NCBI RefSeq assembly: GCF_008386565.1
Contig: NZ_VUKA01000001.1
Span: 310,001-374,000 of the forward strand
DNA: 64,000 nucleotides
Reading direction: 5' to 3'
DNA from: Teichococcus oryzae
GTDB taxonomy: Bacteria; Pseudomonadota; Alphaproteobacteria; Acetobacterales; Acetobacteraceae
Shown here in pieces: positions 16,514 to 24,353 of the stretch; within the stretch, counting starts at the first letter, position 1, and each line of letters opens with the position of its first letter. The position numbers and the translations under genes were made by a program. The notes under the pieces are model-generated. The model had not been told where the DNA came from, did not search any database, and saw only the letters and a list, made by a program, of their open reading frames with translations.

Positions 16514-16774
16514 GATTGGCGCCGCTTTAGCGCGGATGAGCGGAAAAATCGCGCAGCCTTGCCATGCCGGCCAGGGTCCCGGCCACGGTCAAGGTGGCTT
16601 CGTCGGCCCGGGACGCTGAATCGCGATCGGATGTCCTTTACGGTTGTGATATCCGGCCAGCATCCCTAGATGTAGTCCGTCGACTGGTTTTGGTTTCGGC
16701 TTGCCTTCATCGTACCGGCTCTTGTGGCAGGTGCGGCGTGCCTGGTGCCCGGTCCCATCGAAGGTTGATCCGCT
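16514..16774. other. Upstream region shared by the divergent MATE and cold-shock genes
   Basis: Together with the leader element at 16775-16817 this makes 304 bases without a gene. It must hold divergent promoters, but I see no clear -35/-10 pair. The part nearest the cold-shock gene is likely transcribed as a long leader, as is usual for cspA-type genes. No ORF with coding character was found. Confidence 0.5.
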
Positions 16775-16817
16775 CCGCATGTCGCGGTGCGGAATTACAT
16801 CTTAACGGAGCACCGCG
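16775..16817 (+). promoter_or_regulatory. Possible two-state leader that masks the csp ribosome binding site
   Basis: CGCGGTGC (16783-16790) is exactly complementary to GCACCGCG (16810-16817), which ends at the base before the ATG; the loop between them contains the Shine-Dalgarno ACGGAG (16805-16810). A competing hairpin, CCGCA (16775-16779) with TGCGG (16788-16792), uses the same left arm. The two folds cannot coexist, the arrangement expected of a structural switch. Whether temperature controls it is inference from the downstream gene. Confidence 0.5.
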
Positions 16818-17024
16818 ATGCCGACTGGTACCGTGAAGTGGTTCAACCCGACCAAGGGTTTTGGTTTCATTCAGCCGGAAGACGGCTCCAAGGACGTGTT
16901 CGTGCACATCACCGATGTGCAGCGCGCCGGCCTTCAGGGGCTGAACGAGGGCGAGCGCGTGGAGTTCGAGCTGCAAAAGGGCCGCGAGGGCAAGATCTCC
17001 GCCGGCAACCTGAAGCAGATCTGA
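16818..17024 (+). CDS. Cold-shock protein, CspA family
   Basis: 68 residues forming one cold-shock domain: [20 protein letters not shown] contains RNP1 (KGFGFI) and DVFVHITDV contains RNP2. It is a single-stranded nucleic acid binding RNA chaperone of the cytoplasm. Length and sequence are canonical for alphaproteobacteria. ACGGAG lies 7 bases before the ATG, but inside a possible hairpin. A strong intrinsic terminator follows directly, so it is monocistronic. It may be constitutive or cold-induced; sequence alone does not tell. Confidence 0.97.
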   Translation: MPTGTVKWFNPTKGFGFIQPEDGSKDVFVHITDVQRAGLQGLNEGERVEFELQKGREGKISAGNLKQI

Positions 17025-17031
17025 TTCTGCC

Positions 17032-17062
17032 TGTCCGGGGGCCTGGCCCCCGGACATCTTTT
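17032..17062 (+). terminator. Rho-independent terminator after the cold-shock gene
   Basis: TGTCCGGGGG (17032-17041) pairs perfectly with CCCCCGGACA (17047-17056) around a 5-base loop, followed by TCTTTT. It starts 8 bases after the stop codon. This is the best intrinsic terminator in the window. Confidence 0.9.
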
Positions 17063-17128
17063 GGGTCCATTGACAGCGCCACGCTGCCCGGCTGTTCTCC
17101 CTCAGGGTGGAAGCAGAGGGCCGAGGCA

Positions 17129-18910
17129 ATGGACCAGACCAAGAAGCACTTTAAGCTGCGCAGCCAGCGCTGGTTCGATGACCCGGAGGATCCGGGCATG
17201 ACGGCGCTTTATATCGAGCGCTTCCTGAATTTCGGCATGACACGGGCCGAATTGCAGTCCGGCAAGCCGATCATCGGCATCGCCCAGACCGGCAGCGACA
17301 TTGCCCCCTGCAACCGCCACCATCTGGCCCTGGCGGAACGCGTGAAGGCCGGCATCCGCGACGCGGGCGGCATTCCCCTCGAATTCCCGATCCATCCGAT
17401 CCAGGAGACCGGCAAGCGCCCCACCGCGGCGCTGGACCGCAACCTGGCCTATCTCTCGCTGGTGGAAATCCTGCACGGCTATCCGCTGGATGGCGTGGTG
17501 CTGACCACGGGCTGCGACAAGACGACGCCTGCCTGCCTGATGGGCGCGGCCACCGTGAACATCCCGGCCATCGTGCTGTCCGGCGGCCCAATGCTGGACG
17601 GGCACTGGAAGGGGCGCCTTTCCGGCTCCGGCACCATTGTCTGGGAAGCGCGCAAGCTGCTCGCCGCCGGCGAGATCAACTATGACGGCTTCATGCAGAT
17701 GGTGGCCTCCTCCGCCACCTCCGTCGGCCACTGCAACACCATGGGGACCGCGCTCTCCATGAACAGCCTGGCCGAGGCGCTGGGCATGTCGCTGCCCGGC
17801 TGCGCCTCCATCCCTGCCGCCTACCGGGAGCGCGGTCAGATGGCGCACGCCACCGGCATGCGCATCGTGGACATGGTGAAGGAGAACCTGCGTCCCTCCG
17901 ACATCATGACGCGCGAGGCCTTCGAGAACACCATCGTGCTGGCCAGCGCCATCGGCGCCTCCTCCAACTGCCCGCCGCATCTGGTGGCCATCGCCCGCCA
18001 CATGGGCGTGGAGCTGACCACCGAGGACTGGCAGGAGATTGGCTCCGATGTCCCGCTGCTGGTGGATTGCCAGCCAGCCGGCCGTTTCCTGGGCGAGATG
18101 TTCTATCGTGGCGGCGGCGTGCAGTCGGTGATGAAGGAGCTGGCGGATGCCGGCAAGCTCCATCTCGGCGTGAAGACTGTCACCGGCCAGACACTGGAGG
18201 AGGATTTGAAGCGCGCGCCGCTGCCGGACCGCGAGGTGATCCGCCCCTATGCCGAGCCGCTGAAGGAGCAGGCGGGCTTCGTGGTGCTGTCCGGCAACCT
18301 GTTCGAGAGCGCGGTGATGAAGGTCAGCGTCATCGACGCCGATTTCCGCAAGCGCTTCCTCTCCGACCCCGAGGATGTGTTCGAGGGCAAGGTCATCGTC
18401 TTCGAGGGGCCCGAGGACTACCACGACCGCATCGAGGATCCCGATCTGGGCGTGGACGAGCACACCGTTCTGGTGATCCGCAATTGCGGCCCAGTGGGCT
18501 ATCCGGGCAGCGCCGAGGTGGTGAACATGCAGCCGCCGGGCGCCATGATCAAAGCCGGCCTCCACAGCCTGCCCACCATGGGCGACGGCCGGCAGAGCGG
18601 CACCTCCGCCTCCCCCTCCATCCTCAATGTCTCGCCGGAGGCCGCCGTCGGCGGCGGGCTGGCCCTGCTGAAGTCGGGCGACCCAATCCGCATCAACCTC
18701 AAGACCCGCAAGGTGGACGTGCTGATCCCGCCCGAGGAGCTGGAAGCCCGCCGCGCCGCCTGGACGCCGCCCAAGCTGCAGCACAAGACGCCGTGGGAGG
18801 AGATCTACCGCTCCATGGTGGGCCAGCTCGGCACGGGCGGCTGCCTGGAGCCGGCGACGCTCTACCTCAACATCCTCGAGACGCGCGGCGAGAGCCGCCA
18901 CAACCATTGA
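17129..18910 (+). CDS. IlvD/Edd family sugar acid dehydratase, D-xylonate dehydratase type
   Basis: 593 residues closely following the plan of Caulobacter XylD: an opening RSQRWFDDPEDPGMTALYIERF, then IGIAQTGSDIAPCNRHH (C61), LTTGCDKTTPACLMGA (C129) and SVGHCNTMGTA (C202), the three cysteines expected to hold the Fe-S cluster, and the C-terminal GDGRQSGTSASPSILNVSPE. These enzymes dehydrate aldonic acids to 2-keto-3-deoxy acids. Downstream genes encode an SDR dehydrogenase and an FAH-family hydrolase, so the product is probably oxidised and cleaved without phosphorylation. Whether the natural substrate is xylonate, arabinonate or fuconate is unresolved. Confidence 0.88.
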   Translation: MDQTKKHFKLRSQRWFDDPEDPGMTALYIERFLNFGMTRAELQSGKPIIGIAQTGSDIAPCNRHHLALAERVKAGIRDAGGIPLEFPIHPIQETGKRPTAALDRNLAYLSLVEILHGYPLDGVVLTTGCDKTTPACLMGAATVNIPAIVLSGGPMLDGHWKGRLSGSGTIVWEARKLLAAGEINYDGFMQMVASSATSVGHCNTMGTALSMNSLAEALGMSLPGCASIPAAYRERGQMAHATGMRIVDMVKENLRPSDIMTREAFENTIVLASAIGASSNCPPHLVAIARHMGVELTTEDWQEIGSDVPLLVDCQPAGRFLGEMFYRGGGVQSVMKELADAGKLHLGVKTVTGQTLEEDLKRAPLPDREVIRPYAEPLKEQAGFVVLSGNLFESAVMKVSVIDADFRKRFLSDPEDVFEGKVIVFEGPEDYHDRIEDPDLGVDEHTVLVIRNCGPVGYPGSAEVVNMQPPGAMIKAGLHSLPTMGDGRQSGTSASPSILNVSPEAAVGGGLALLKSGDPIRINLKTRKVDVLIPPEELEARRAAWTPPKLQHKTPWEEIYRSMVGQLGTGGCLEPATLYLNILETRGESRHNH

Positions 18911-18920
18911 GGATCGCGGC

Positions 18921-19670
18921 ATGAGCGGAAGACTGGCCGGCAAGCACTGCTTCGTCACCGCGGCCGGCCAGGGCATCGGCCGTGCCACCGCGCTGGCCTA
19001 CGCCGCCGAAGGCGCCACGGTGGTGGCGACCGACCGGGACGCGGAGAAGCTGGCCGGGCTGGAGGCGAAGGGCATCACCACCCAGGCGCTGGACGTGCTG
19101 GATGACAAGGCGGTGGTGGCCTGCATCACCGCGCACGGGCCGTTCGACGTGGTGTTCAACTGCGCCGGCTTCGTGCACCAGAACGACGTGCTGAGCTGCA
19201 CCGACGAGGAATGGGATTTCGCCTTCGCGCTGAACGTCCGCGCGCAATGGAAGGTGATCCGGGCCGCGCTGCCGGGCATGCTGTCGCGCGGCGGCGGCAG
19301 CATCGTCAACATGGCCTCGGCCGCCGGCTCGGTGAAGGGCGTCGCCAACCGCTTCGTCTACGGCACGACCAAGGCCGCCGTGGTCGGCATGACCAAGAGC
19401 GTCGCCGCCGACTACGTTGCCAAGGGCATCCGCTGCAACTGCGTCTGCCCCGGCACGGTGGACACGCCCTCGCTCGGCGAGCGCATCTCCGCCAATGCCG
19501 CCGCGGCGGGCGGGGAGGCCGCGGCGCGCGCCGCCTTTGTTGGCCGGCAGGCCATGGGGCGGCTGGCCACCGCGGAGGAGATCGCCGCCCTGGTGGTCTA
19601 TCTTTCCGCCCCCGAATCGGCCTTCGTGACCGCGCAGGCCGTGGTCATCGATGGCGGCTGGACCAACTGA
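18921..19670 (+). CDS. SDR family oxidoreductase, probable 2-keto-3-deoxy sugar acid dehydrogenase
   Basis: 249 residues of a classical short-chain dehydrogenase: NAD-binding TAAGQGIG near the N-terminus, NCAG, a Ser in VNMASAAGS and the YGTTK catalytic Tyr-Lys pair, ending VIDGGWTN. The opening MSGRLAGKHCFVTAAGQGIGR resembles 2-keto-3-deoxy-L-fuconate dehydrogenases and BDH2-type enzymes. It starts 10 bases after the dehydratase stop and precedes an FAH-family hydrolase, giving the order dehydratase, dehydrogenase, hydrolase of the non-phosphorylative route. The predicted product is a 2,4-diketo-3-deoxy acid. The assignment rests on context plus similarity. Confidence 0.85.
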   Translation: MSGRLAGKHCFVTAAGQGIGRATALAYAAEGATVVATDRDAEKLAGLEAKGITTQALDVLDDKAVVACITAHGPFDVVFNCAGFVHQNDVLSCTDEEWDFAFALNVRAQWKVIRAALPGMLSRGGGSIVNMASAAGSVKGVANRFVYGTTKAAVVGMTKSVAADYVAKGIRCNCVCPGTVDTPSLGERISANAAAAGGEAAARAAFVGRQAMGRLATAEEIAALVVYLSAPESAFVTAQAVVIDGGWTN

Positions 19671-19722
19671 ACCGTTTTTCGAACCCGCCAATTTCCGAAA
19701 CCGACCGAGGAACGCTGAACAC

Positions 19723-20571
19723 ATGAAGCTGCTGCGCTATGGACCGCCGGGCCAGGAAAAGCCGGGCCTGCTCGATGCCGATGGCCAGATCCGCGACCTG
19801 TCCGGGACGGTGCCGGACATCGCCGGCGCCGTACTGTCGCCGGACGGGCTCGCCAGGCTGGCGGCGCTGGATGCCGCCAGCCTGCCGCTGGTCGGCGGCT
19901 CCCCCCGCCTGGGCCCGCCCGTCTCGGGGATGAAGAACTTCGTCTGCATCGGGCTGAACTACGCCGACCATGCGGCGGAAACCGGCGCCTCCATCCCGAA
20001 GGAGCCGATCATCTTCCTGAAGTCCCTCGGCGCGCTGCAGGGGCCGAACGACCAAGTGGAACTGCCAAAGGCCAGCACCAAGACGGACTGGGAAGTGGAA
20101 CTGGCCATCATCATCGGCCAGAAGGCGAAATACGTGCCCGAGAACAAGGCGATGGAATACGTCGCCGGCTACGCCGTCTGCAACGACGTCTCGGAGCGCG
20201 AATTCCAGATCGAGCGCGGCGGCACCTGGGACAAGGGCAAGGGGCATGACACCTTCGGCCCGCTCGGCCCCTGGCTGGTCACCCGGGACGAGGTGCCGGA
20301 CCCACAGAACCTGTCCATGTTCTGCGAGGTGGATGGCCAGCGCTACCAGGACGGCTCCACCCGCACCATGATCTTCGGCGTGGCCAAGCTGGTGTCCTAT
20401 GTGTCGCACTTCATGACGCTGCATCCGGGCGACGTCATCACCACCGGCACGCCGCCGGGGGTGGGCATGGGCCAGAAGCCGCCGGTCTTCCTGAAGGAAG
20501 GCCAGACCATCCGCCTCGGCATCGAGGGCCTGGGCGAGCAGCAGCAGGTCACGGTGCGGGCCGAGTTCTGA
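19723..20571 (+). CDS. FAH family hydrolase, probable 2,4-diketo-3-deoxy sugar acid hydrolase
   Basis: 282 residues: MKLLRYGPPGQEKPGLLD at the start, then CIGLNYADHAAETGASIPKEPIIF, DWEVELAIIIG (metal-binding acidic residues), NDVSEREFQ, KGHDTFGPLGPWL and GDVITTGTPPGVGMGQKP. This subgroup includes 2,4-diketo-3-deoxy-L-fuconate hydrolase and is often mislabelled ureidoglycolate lyase. It would split the diketo acid to pyruvate plus a hydroxy acid. It is last of three co-directional genes; a hairpin follows. It is clearly different from the FAH gene at 7356. Confidence 0.88.
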   Translation: MKLLRYGPPGQEKPGLLDADGQIRDLSGTVPDIAGAVLSPDGLARLAALDAASLPLVGGSPRLGPPVSGMKNFVCIGLNYADHAAETGASIPKEPIIFLKSLGALQGPNDQVELPKASTKTDWEVELAIIIGQKAKYVPENKAMEYVAGYAVCNDVSEREFQIERGGTWDKGKGHDTFGPLGPWLVTRDEVPDPQNLSMFCEVDGQRYQDGSTRTMIFGVAKLVSYVSHFMTLHPGDVITTGTPPGVGMGQKPPVFLKEGQTIRLGIEGLGEQQQVTVRAEF

Positions 20572-20579
20572 GCAGGCCG

Positions 20580-20602
20580 GCGCCCGGCCTTCCGCCGGGC
20601 GC
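20580..20602. terminator. Hairpin between convergent genes
   Basis: GCGCCCGG (20580-20587) pairs with CCGGGCGC (20595-20602), 7-base loop, right after the FAH-family stop and just before the convergent DUF1264 stop. No T-run. Confidence 0.5.
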
Positions 20603-20608
20603 GTGACT

Positions 20609-21409
20609 TCAGCGCCGGTTGCGCACCGGCACGGTTTGCAGCGCCAGCTGCGGCACCTGGCCCGACTGCCAGCTATTCGCGCCCTCCGCCACGGCCGGAA
20701 CCGGGATGTCCTTGCGGGATTCCTGGCTTTGCTGCTTGGAAACGCCCAGGCGCTGGTCGCGCTGCTCGATGTAGCGGGCCGGCAACTGGCCTTCCGCGGT
20801 GAAGCCCATCATCAGCTGCGGCGGGCCGAGCGGCAGGGTGTCGCCGCGATCCACCTGCCAGGTGTGCCAGGTCTTGCCATAGGTGGTGGACAGGTCCCGC
20901 ATCGCGGCGTTTTCCGCCACGTCCGGCAGGCCGGGCATCACCAGCTCGCCCGATGTCGTTTCATAGTGATGGCTGTGCCAGAGCTTCTTTTCCTCATCCG
21001 GCAGGGTGCGGAAAACCCGCTCGGACACGATGTATTCGATGCCGATGAGGCGGGAATCCTCGCTGTTGCCGTCGAAGATGACGCATTGGTGCAGGTCCTC
21101 GGTGAGGTGGGTGCAGAAATGATGCGCCTCCACCGGGCGGCCCATGTCGTCGGCGTAGAAGTGGAATCCGTTCAGATACATGTTCATGGCGTTCAGCGGC
21201 GCCTTGGTCTGCAGCGCCGCCGCGCCCGCGCCCAGCACCCGGCTGCGCAGGGAATTCTCCTCGCCGGTGGCGGGGCTGCCGCCATGATGCTGAACCGGCT
21301 GCGCATGGGCACGGCCGCAGGCGCAGGCGGCCACCAGGGGCGCCGCCGTGGCCACCAGCTTGCGGCCCAGGGCGCGGCGGTTCAGCAGGAAGTTGCGCAG
21401 CCGGTTCAT
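20609..21409 (-). CDS. DUF1264 / oil-body-associated-protein-like, exported
   Basis: 266 residues. A long basic N-terminus with a hydrophobic stretch (LVATAAPLVAACACGRAHAQ) looks like a signal peptide or lipoprotein leader. The body has the DUF1264 signature: MYLNGFHFYADDMGRPVEAHHFC, DLHQCVIFDGNSEDSRLIGIEYIVSE and EKKLWHSHHYETTSGELVMPG. Plant members (OBAP) associate with oil bodies; bacterial members have no established role. Conserved His, Cys and Glu suggest metal binding, which is speculative. It is a single gene between two sugar-acid gene groups. The C-terminal 50 residues are Gln/Val-rich and variable. Confidence 0.85.
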   Translation of the reverse strand: MNRLRNFLLNRRALGRKLVATAAPLVAACACGRAHAQPVQHHGGSPATGEENSLRSRVLGAGAAALQTKAPLNAMNMYLNGFHFYADDMGRPVEAHHFCTHLTEDLHQCVIFDGNSEDSRLIGIEYIVSERVFRTLPDEEKKLWHSHHYETTSGELVMPGLPDVAENAAMRDLSTTYGKTWHTWQVDRGDTLPLGPPQLMMGFTAEGQLPARYIEQRDQRLGVSKQQSQESRKDIPVPAVAEGANSWQSGQVPQLALQTVPVRNRR

Positions 21410-21474
21410 GGCGGGTGGTCTCCCAGGATGCTGCGTCCTGAACGATCACCCGGCGGGGTTGTTGCGCCGGCTTC

Positions 21475-22482
21475 TCAGCCGCGCGGCCTGCGGCCCTCCA
21501 GCGGATAGGCCGGATCGTTGTAGCCTGGAGTGGAGGGATGGCCGGCGGGAACCAGGCTGTCCACCAACGCCTCGTCTTCCGGGGTGAAGCGGTAATCCAG
21601 CGCGCCGAGGTAGTCCTGCCATTGCGCCTCGGTGCGGGGGCCGGCGATCGGCGCCGTCACCAGCCGGTTGTTCAGCACCCAGGCCACGGCGAACTGCCCG
21701 GCGGTGATGCCGCGCGCCTCGGCATGGCGGCGCAGCGTCCGGGCGATCGCCAGGCTTTCCGGCCGCCATTCGGTTTCCATCATGCGGCGGTCGGCGCGGC
21801 CGGCGCGGCTGCCGGGCTCGGGCGCGGCATCGGGGGCGTATTTCCCGGTCAGCACGCCGCGCGCCAGGGGGCTGTAGGGCACGACGCCCAGGCCGTAGAA
21901 ATTGCAGGCGGGAAGGTGCTCCACCTCCGGCATGCGGTTCAGCGCGTTGTAATAGGGCTGGCTGACCACGGGGCGGTCGATGCCGGCCTCGTCGCACAGG
22001 CGGCAGATCTCGGCGATGCGCCAGCCGCGATGGTTGGACACGCCGAAATGGCGGATCTTGCCGGCGCGCAGCAGCTCGGCCATGGCATGCACCGTCTCGG
22101 CCAGCGGCGTCGCGTGATCCTCCTTGTGCCAGTAGAGGATGTCGATGCTGTCGGTGCCAAGCCGCCTCAGGCTGTCTTCGGTGGCCAGGATGCAGTGGCG
22201 CCGGGACAGGCCCCGGTCATTGGGGCCGGGCCCCACGGGATTGCCCAGCTTGGTGGCCAGCACCCAATGGCCCCGGTGGGCCCTGATGGCGCGTCCGGTC
22301 ACTTCCTCCGACCGGCCGCCATTATAGGCATTGGCGGTGTCGATGAAGTTGATGCCGCGGTCGCGCGCACCGTCGATGATGCGGGCGGCGGTGGCCTCAT
22401 CCGTCGCCTCGCCGAACATCATGGTGCCGAGGCAGAGCGGCGACACCTTCAGCCCGCTGCGACCGAGATTGCGGTATTCCAT
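21475..22482 (-). CDS. Aldo/keto reductase
   Basis: 335 residues forming the AKR (beta/alpha)8 barrel: LGRSGLKVSPLCLGTMMFG at the start and the catalytic tetrad in DTANAY (Asp and Tyr), ATKLGN (Lys) and YWHKED (His); the NADPH-binding end reads APIAGPRTEAQW. It most resembles the YajO/Gfo-type AKR subgroup. It lies downstream of an altronate-dehydratase-like gene on the same strand, 99 bases apart, so it may reduce a sugar or keto-sugar in the same route. Substrate not inferable from sequence. Confidence 0.9.
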   Translation of the reverse strand: MEYRNLGRSGLKVSPLCLGTMMFGEATDEATAARIIDGARDRGINFIDTANAYNGGRSEEVTGRAIRAHRGHWVLATKLGNPVGPGPNDRGLSRRHCILATEDSLRRLGTDSIDILYWHKEDHATPLAETVHAMAELLRAGKIRHFGVSNHRGWRIAEICRLCDEAGIDRPVVSQPYYNALNRMPEVEHLPACNFYGLGVVPYSPLARGVLTGKYAPDAAPEPGSRAGRADRRMMETEWRPESLAIARTLRRHAEARGITAGQFAVAWVLNNRLVTAPIAGPRTEAQWQDYLGALDYRFTPEDEALVDSLVPAGHPSTPGYNDPAYPLEGRRPRG

Positions 22483-22581
22483 GGCTGCCTCCCTGCAAGC
22501 GCCGTCATGGTGGCGACGAAGCCAGGTGCCATCCAGTCCAGGCGGGACGTTGAGCGGAAAGCGGCGGCCAGGGCCGGGCGG

Positions 22582-24114
22582 TCACATGGTGGCGCCGATC
22601 GGCCAGGGCGCGAACTCGGCCGCGCCGAAATCGAAGCTCTCGCTCTTGGAGCGCTCGCCCGAGGCCACCCGCAGGATCAGCTGGAAGATGCGCTCCCCGC
22701 ATTCCTGCACGCTTTCGCGGCCGGACAGGATGGTGCCGCAATTCACGTCCATGTCCTCCTCCATGCGCTCATACATGGCGGAGTTGGTGGCCAGCTTGAT
22801 GGAGGGCGCCGGCTTGCAGCCGAACACGCTGCCGCGCCCCGTGGTGAAGCACACCAGGTTGGCGCCGCCCGCCACCTGGCCCGTGGCCGCCACCGGGTCG
22901 TAGCCCGGCGTGTCCATGAAGACGAAGCCCTTCTCCGTCACCGGCTCGGCGTAGTTGTAGACGGCGGTGAGGTTGGTGGTGCCGGCCTTGGCCATGGCGC
23001 CGAGCGACTTCTCCAGGATGGTGGTCAGCCCGCCCGCCTTGTTGCCGGGGGAGGGGTTGCTGTTCAGCTCCGCCTCGCCCTTGGCCGCGTAGTCCTCCCA
23101 CCAGCGCATCAGCGACACCAGCTTCTCCCCCACCTCGCGGGAGGTGGCGCGGCGGGTCAGCAGGTGCTCGGCGCCATAGGTCTCGGGCGTCTCGGAGAGG
23201 ATCACGGTGCCGCCATGCCGCACCAGCAGGTCGGAGGCATGGCCGAGCGCGGGGTTGGCGCTGATGCCGGAATAGCCGTCCGAGCCGCCGCATTGCAGGG
23301 CGAGGGTCAGGTGGCTGGCCGGCACGGGCTGACGGTGCACCTGGTTGGCTTCCTCCAGCACCTCCTTCACGAAGGCGATGCCGGCTTCCACCGTCTTGCG
23401 GGTGCCGCCCATGGACTGGATGTCCATGTTGCGCAGCCGCCCGGCGAGGTTCTGCTCCTCCAGCAGGCCGGAGATCTGGTTGACCTCGCAGCCCAGGCCG
23501 ATGGCGATGACATGGCTGAAATTGACGTGGCGGGCATAGCCGGCGAGCGTCCGGCGCAGGATGCGCAGGCCCTCATTGTCGCCCATGCCGCAGCCGGTCT
23601 TGTGGGTCAGGGCCACCACGCCGTCCACATTGGGGAACTCGGCCAGCGGGTCGGTGCCGGTGAAGGGGTTGCGCTTGAAGGCATCGGCGATCATCGAGGC
23701 GACATGGGCCGAGCAGTTCACGCTGGTGACGATGCCGATGTAGTTGCGCGTGGCGACGCGCCCATCCGGCCGCACGATGCCCATGAAGGTGGCGGGCTCG
23801 GGCACGTAGAGCGTGGGCTTGGCGTCCACGCCCCAGGCATAGTCCTTCTCGAAATCACCCATGCCGCAATTGTCGGTGTGGACCCAGTCGCCAGGGGCAA
23901 TCGGCTTGGTGGCGAAGCCGATGATCTGGCCATAGCGGCGCACCGCCTCGCCCGGCGAATGGGCCTTCACCGCGACCTTGTGACCGGGGGGGATGCGCGC
24001 GCTGGTGGCGATGCCGGGAGCGACGGCGCTGCCTTCCGCGACGGCCCGGCGGGCGATCAGCACCGTGTCATCCGGGTGCAGGCGGATGAAGGGTGCGTCG
24101 GCGATGGCGTCCAT
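22582..24114 (-). CDS. UxaA family altronate/galactarate dehydratase
   Basis: 510 residues with an N-terminal SAF domain (about 1-85: FIRLHPDDTVLIARRA through GDWVHTDNCG) and the large catalytic domain of UxaA/GarD enzymes: YIGIVTSVNCSAHVAS, VVALTHKTGCGM, GLGCEVNQI, ALQCGGSDGYSGI and NKAGGLTTILEKSLG. These are iron-dependent dehydratases that turn altronate or galactarate into a 2-keto-3-deoxy acid. GGAGGA lies 9 bases before the ATG. With the aldo/keto reductase downstream it forms a second sugar-acid unit converging on the first at 17129-20571. Confidence 0.92.
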   Translation of the reverse strand: MDAIADAPFIRLHPDDTVLIARRAVAEGSAVAPGIATSARIPPGHKVAVKAHSPGEAVRRYGQIIGFATKPIAPGDWVHTDNCGMGDFEKDYAWGVDAKPTLYVPEPATFMGIVRPDGRVATRNYIGIVTSVNCSAHVASMIADAFKRNPFTGTDPLAEFPNVDGVVALTHKTGCGMGDNEGLRILRRTLAGYARHVNFSHVIAIGLGCEVNQISGLLEEQNLAGRLRNMDIQSMGGTRKTVEAGIAFVKEVLEEANQVHRQPVPASHLTLALQCGGSDGYSGISANPALGHASDLLVRHGGTVILSETPETYGAEHLLTRRATSREVGEKLVSLMRWWEDYAAKGEAELNSNPSPGNKAGGLTTILEKSLGAMAKAGTTNLTAVYNYAEPVTEKGFVFMDTPGYDPVAATGQVAGGANLVCFTTGRGSVFGCKPAPSIKLATNSAMYERMEEDMDVNCGTILSGRESVQECGERIFQLILRVASGERSKSESFDFGAAEFAPWPIGATM

Positions 24115-24353
24115 GTGTGTTGTTCCTCCGTGGGCTGCGGGCGGTTCCGGCGCGGCGAGGGGTGCGCGGGCTGCCCGGCTTTCCGTGATCTTGTCCTACA
24201 GCAACTTCGTCGCCGCGGCACCTGTTCTCCCGCCGGCCGCCGGTCCCCTGCCCGAAGTTCGCGGCCCACCCACGGACGCAGCGGACCAGCAGGCCGCTGA
24301 AAGCCAAGACTGGTCCCCTGATCCCGAAGGTGAGGGGTTTCGCGATCGGGAGG

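Noticed and set aside
21538-24300. 920-codon open frame on the plus strand
   Set aside because: It is antisense to the aldo/keto reductase and UxaA genes, both of which have complete motifs and ribosome sites. It is a compositional shadow.
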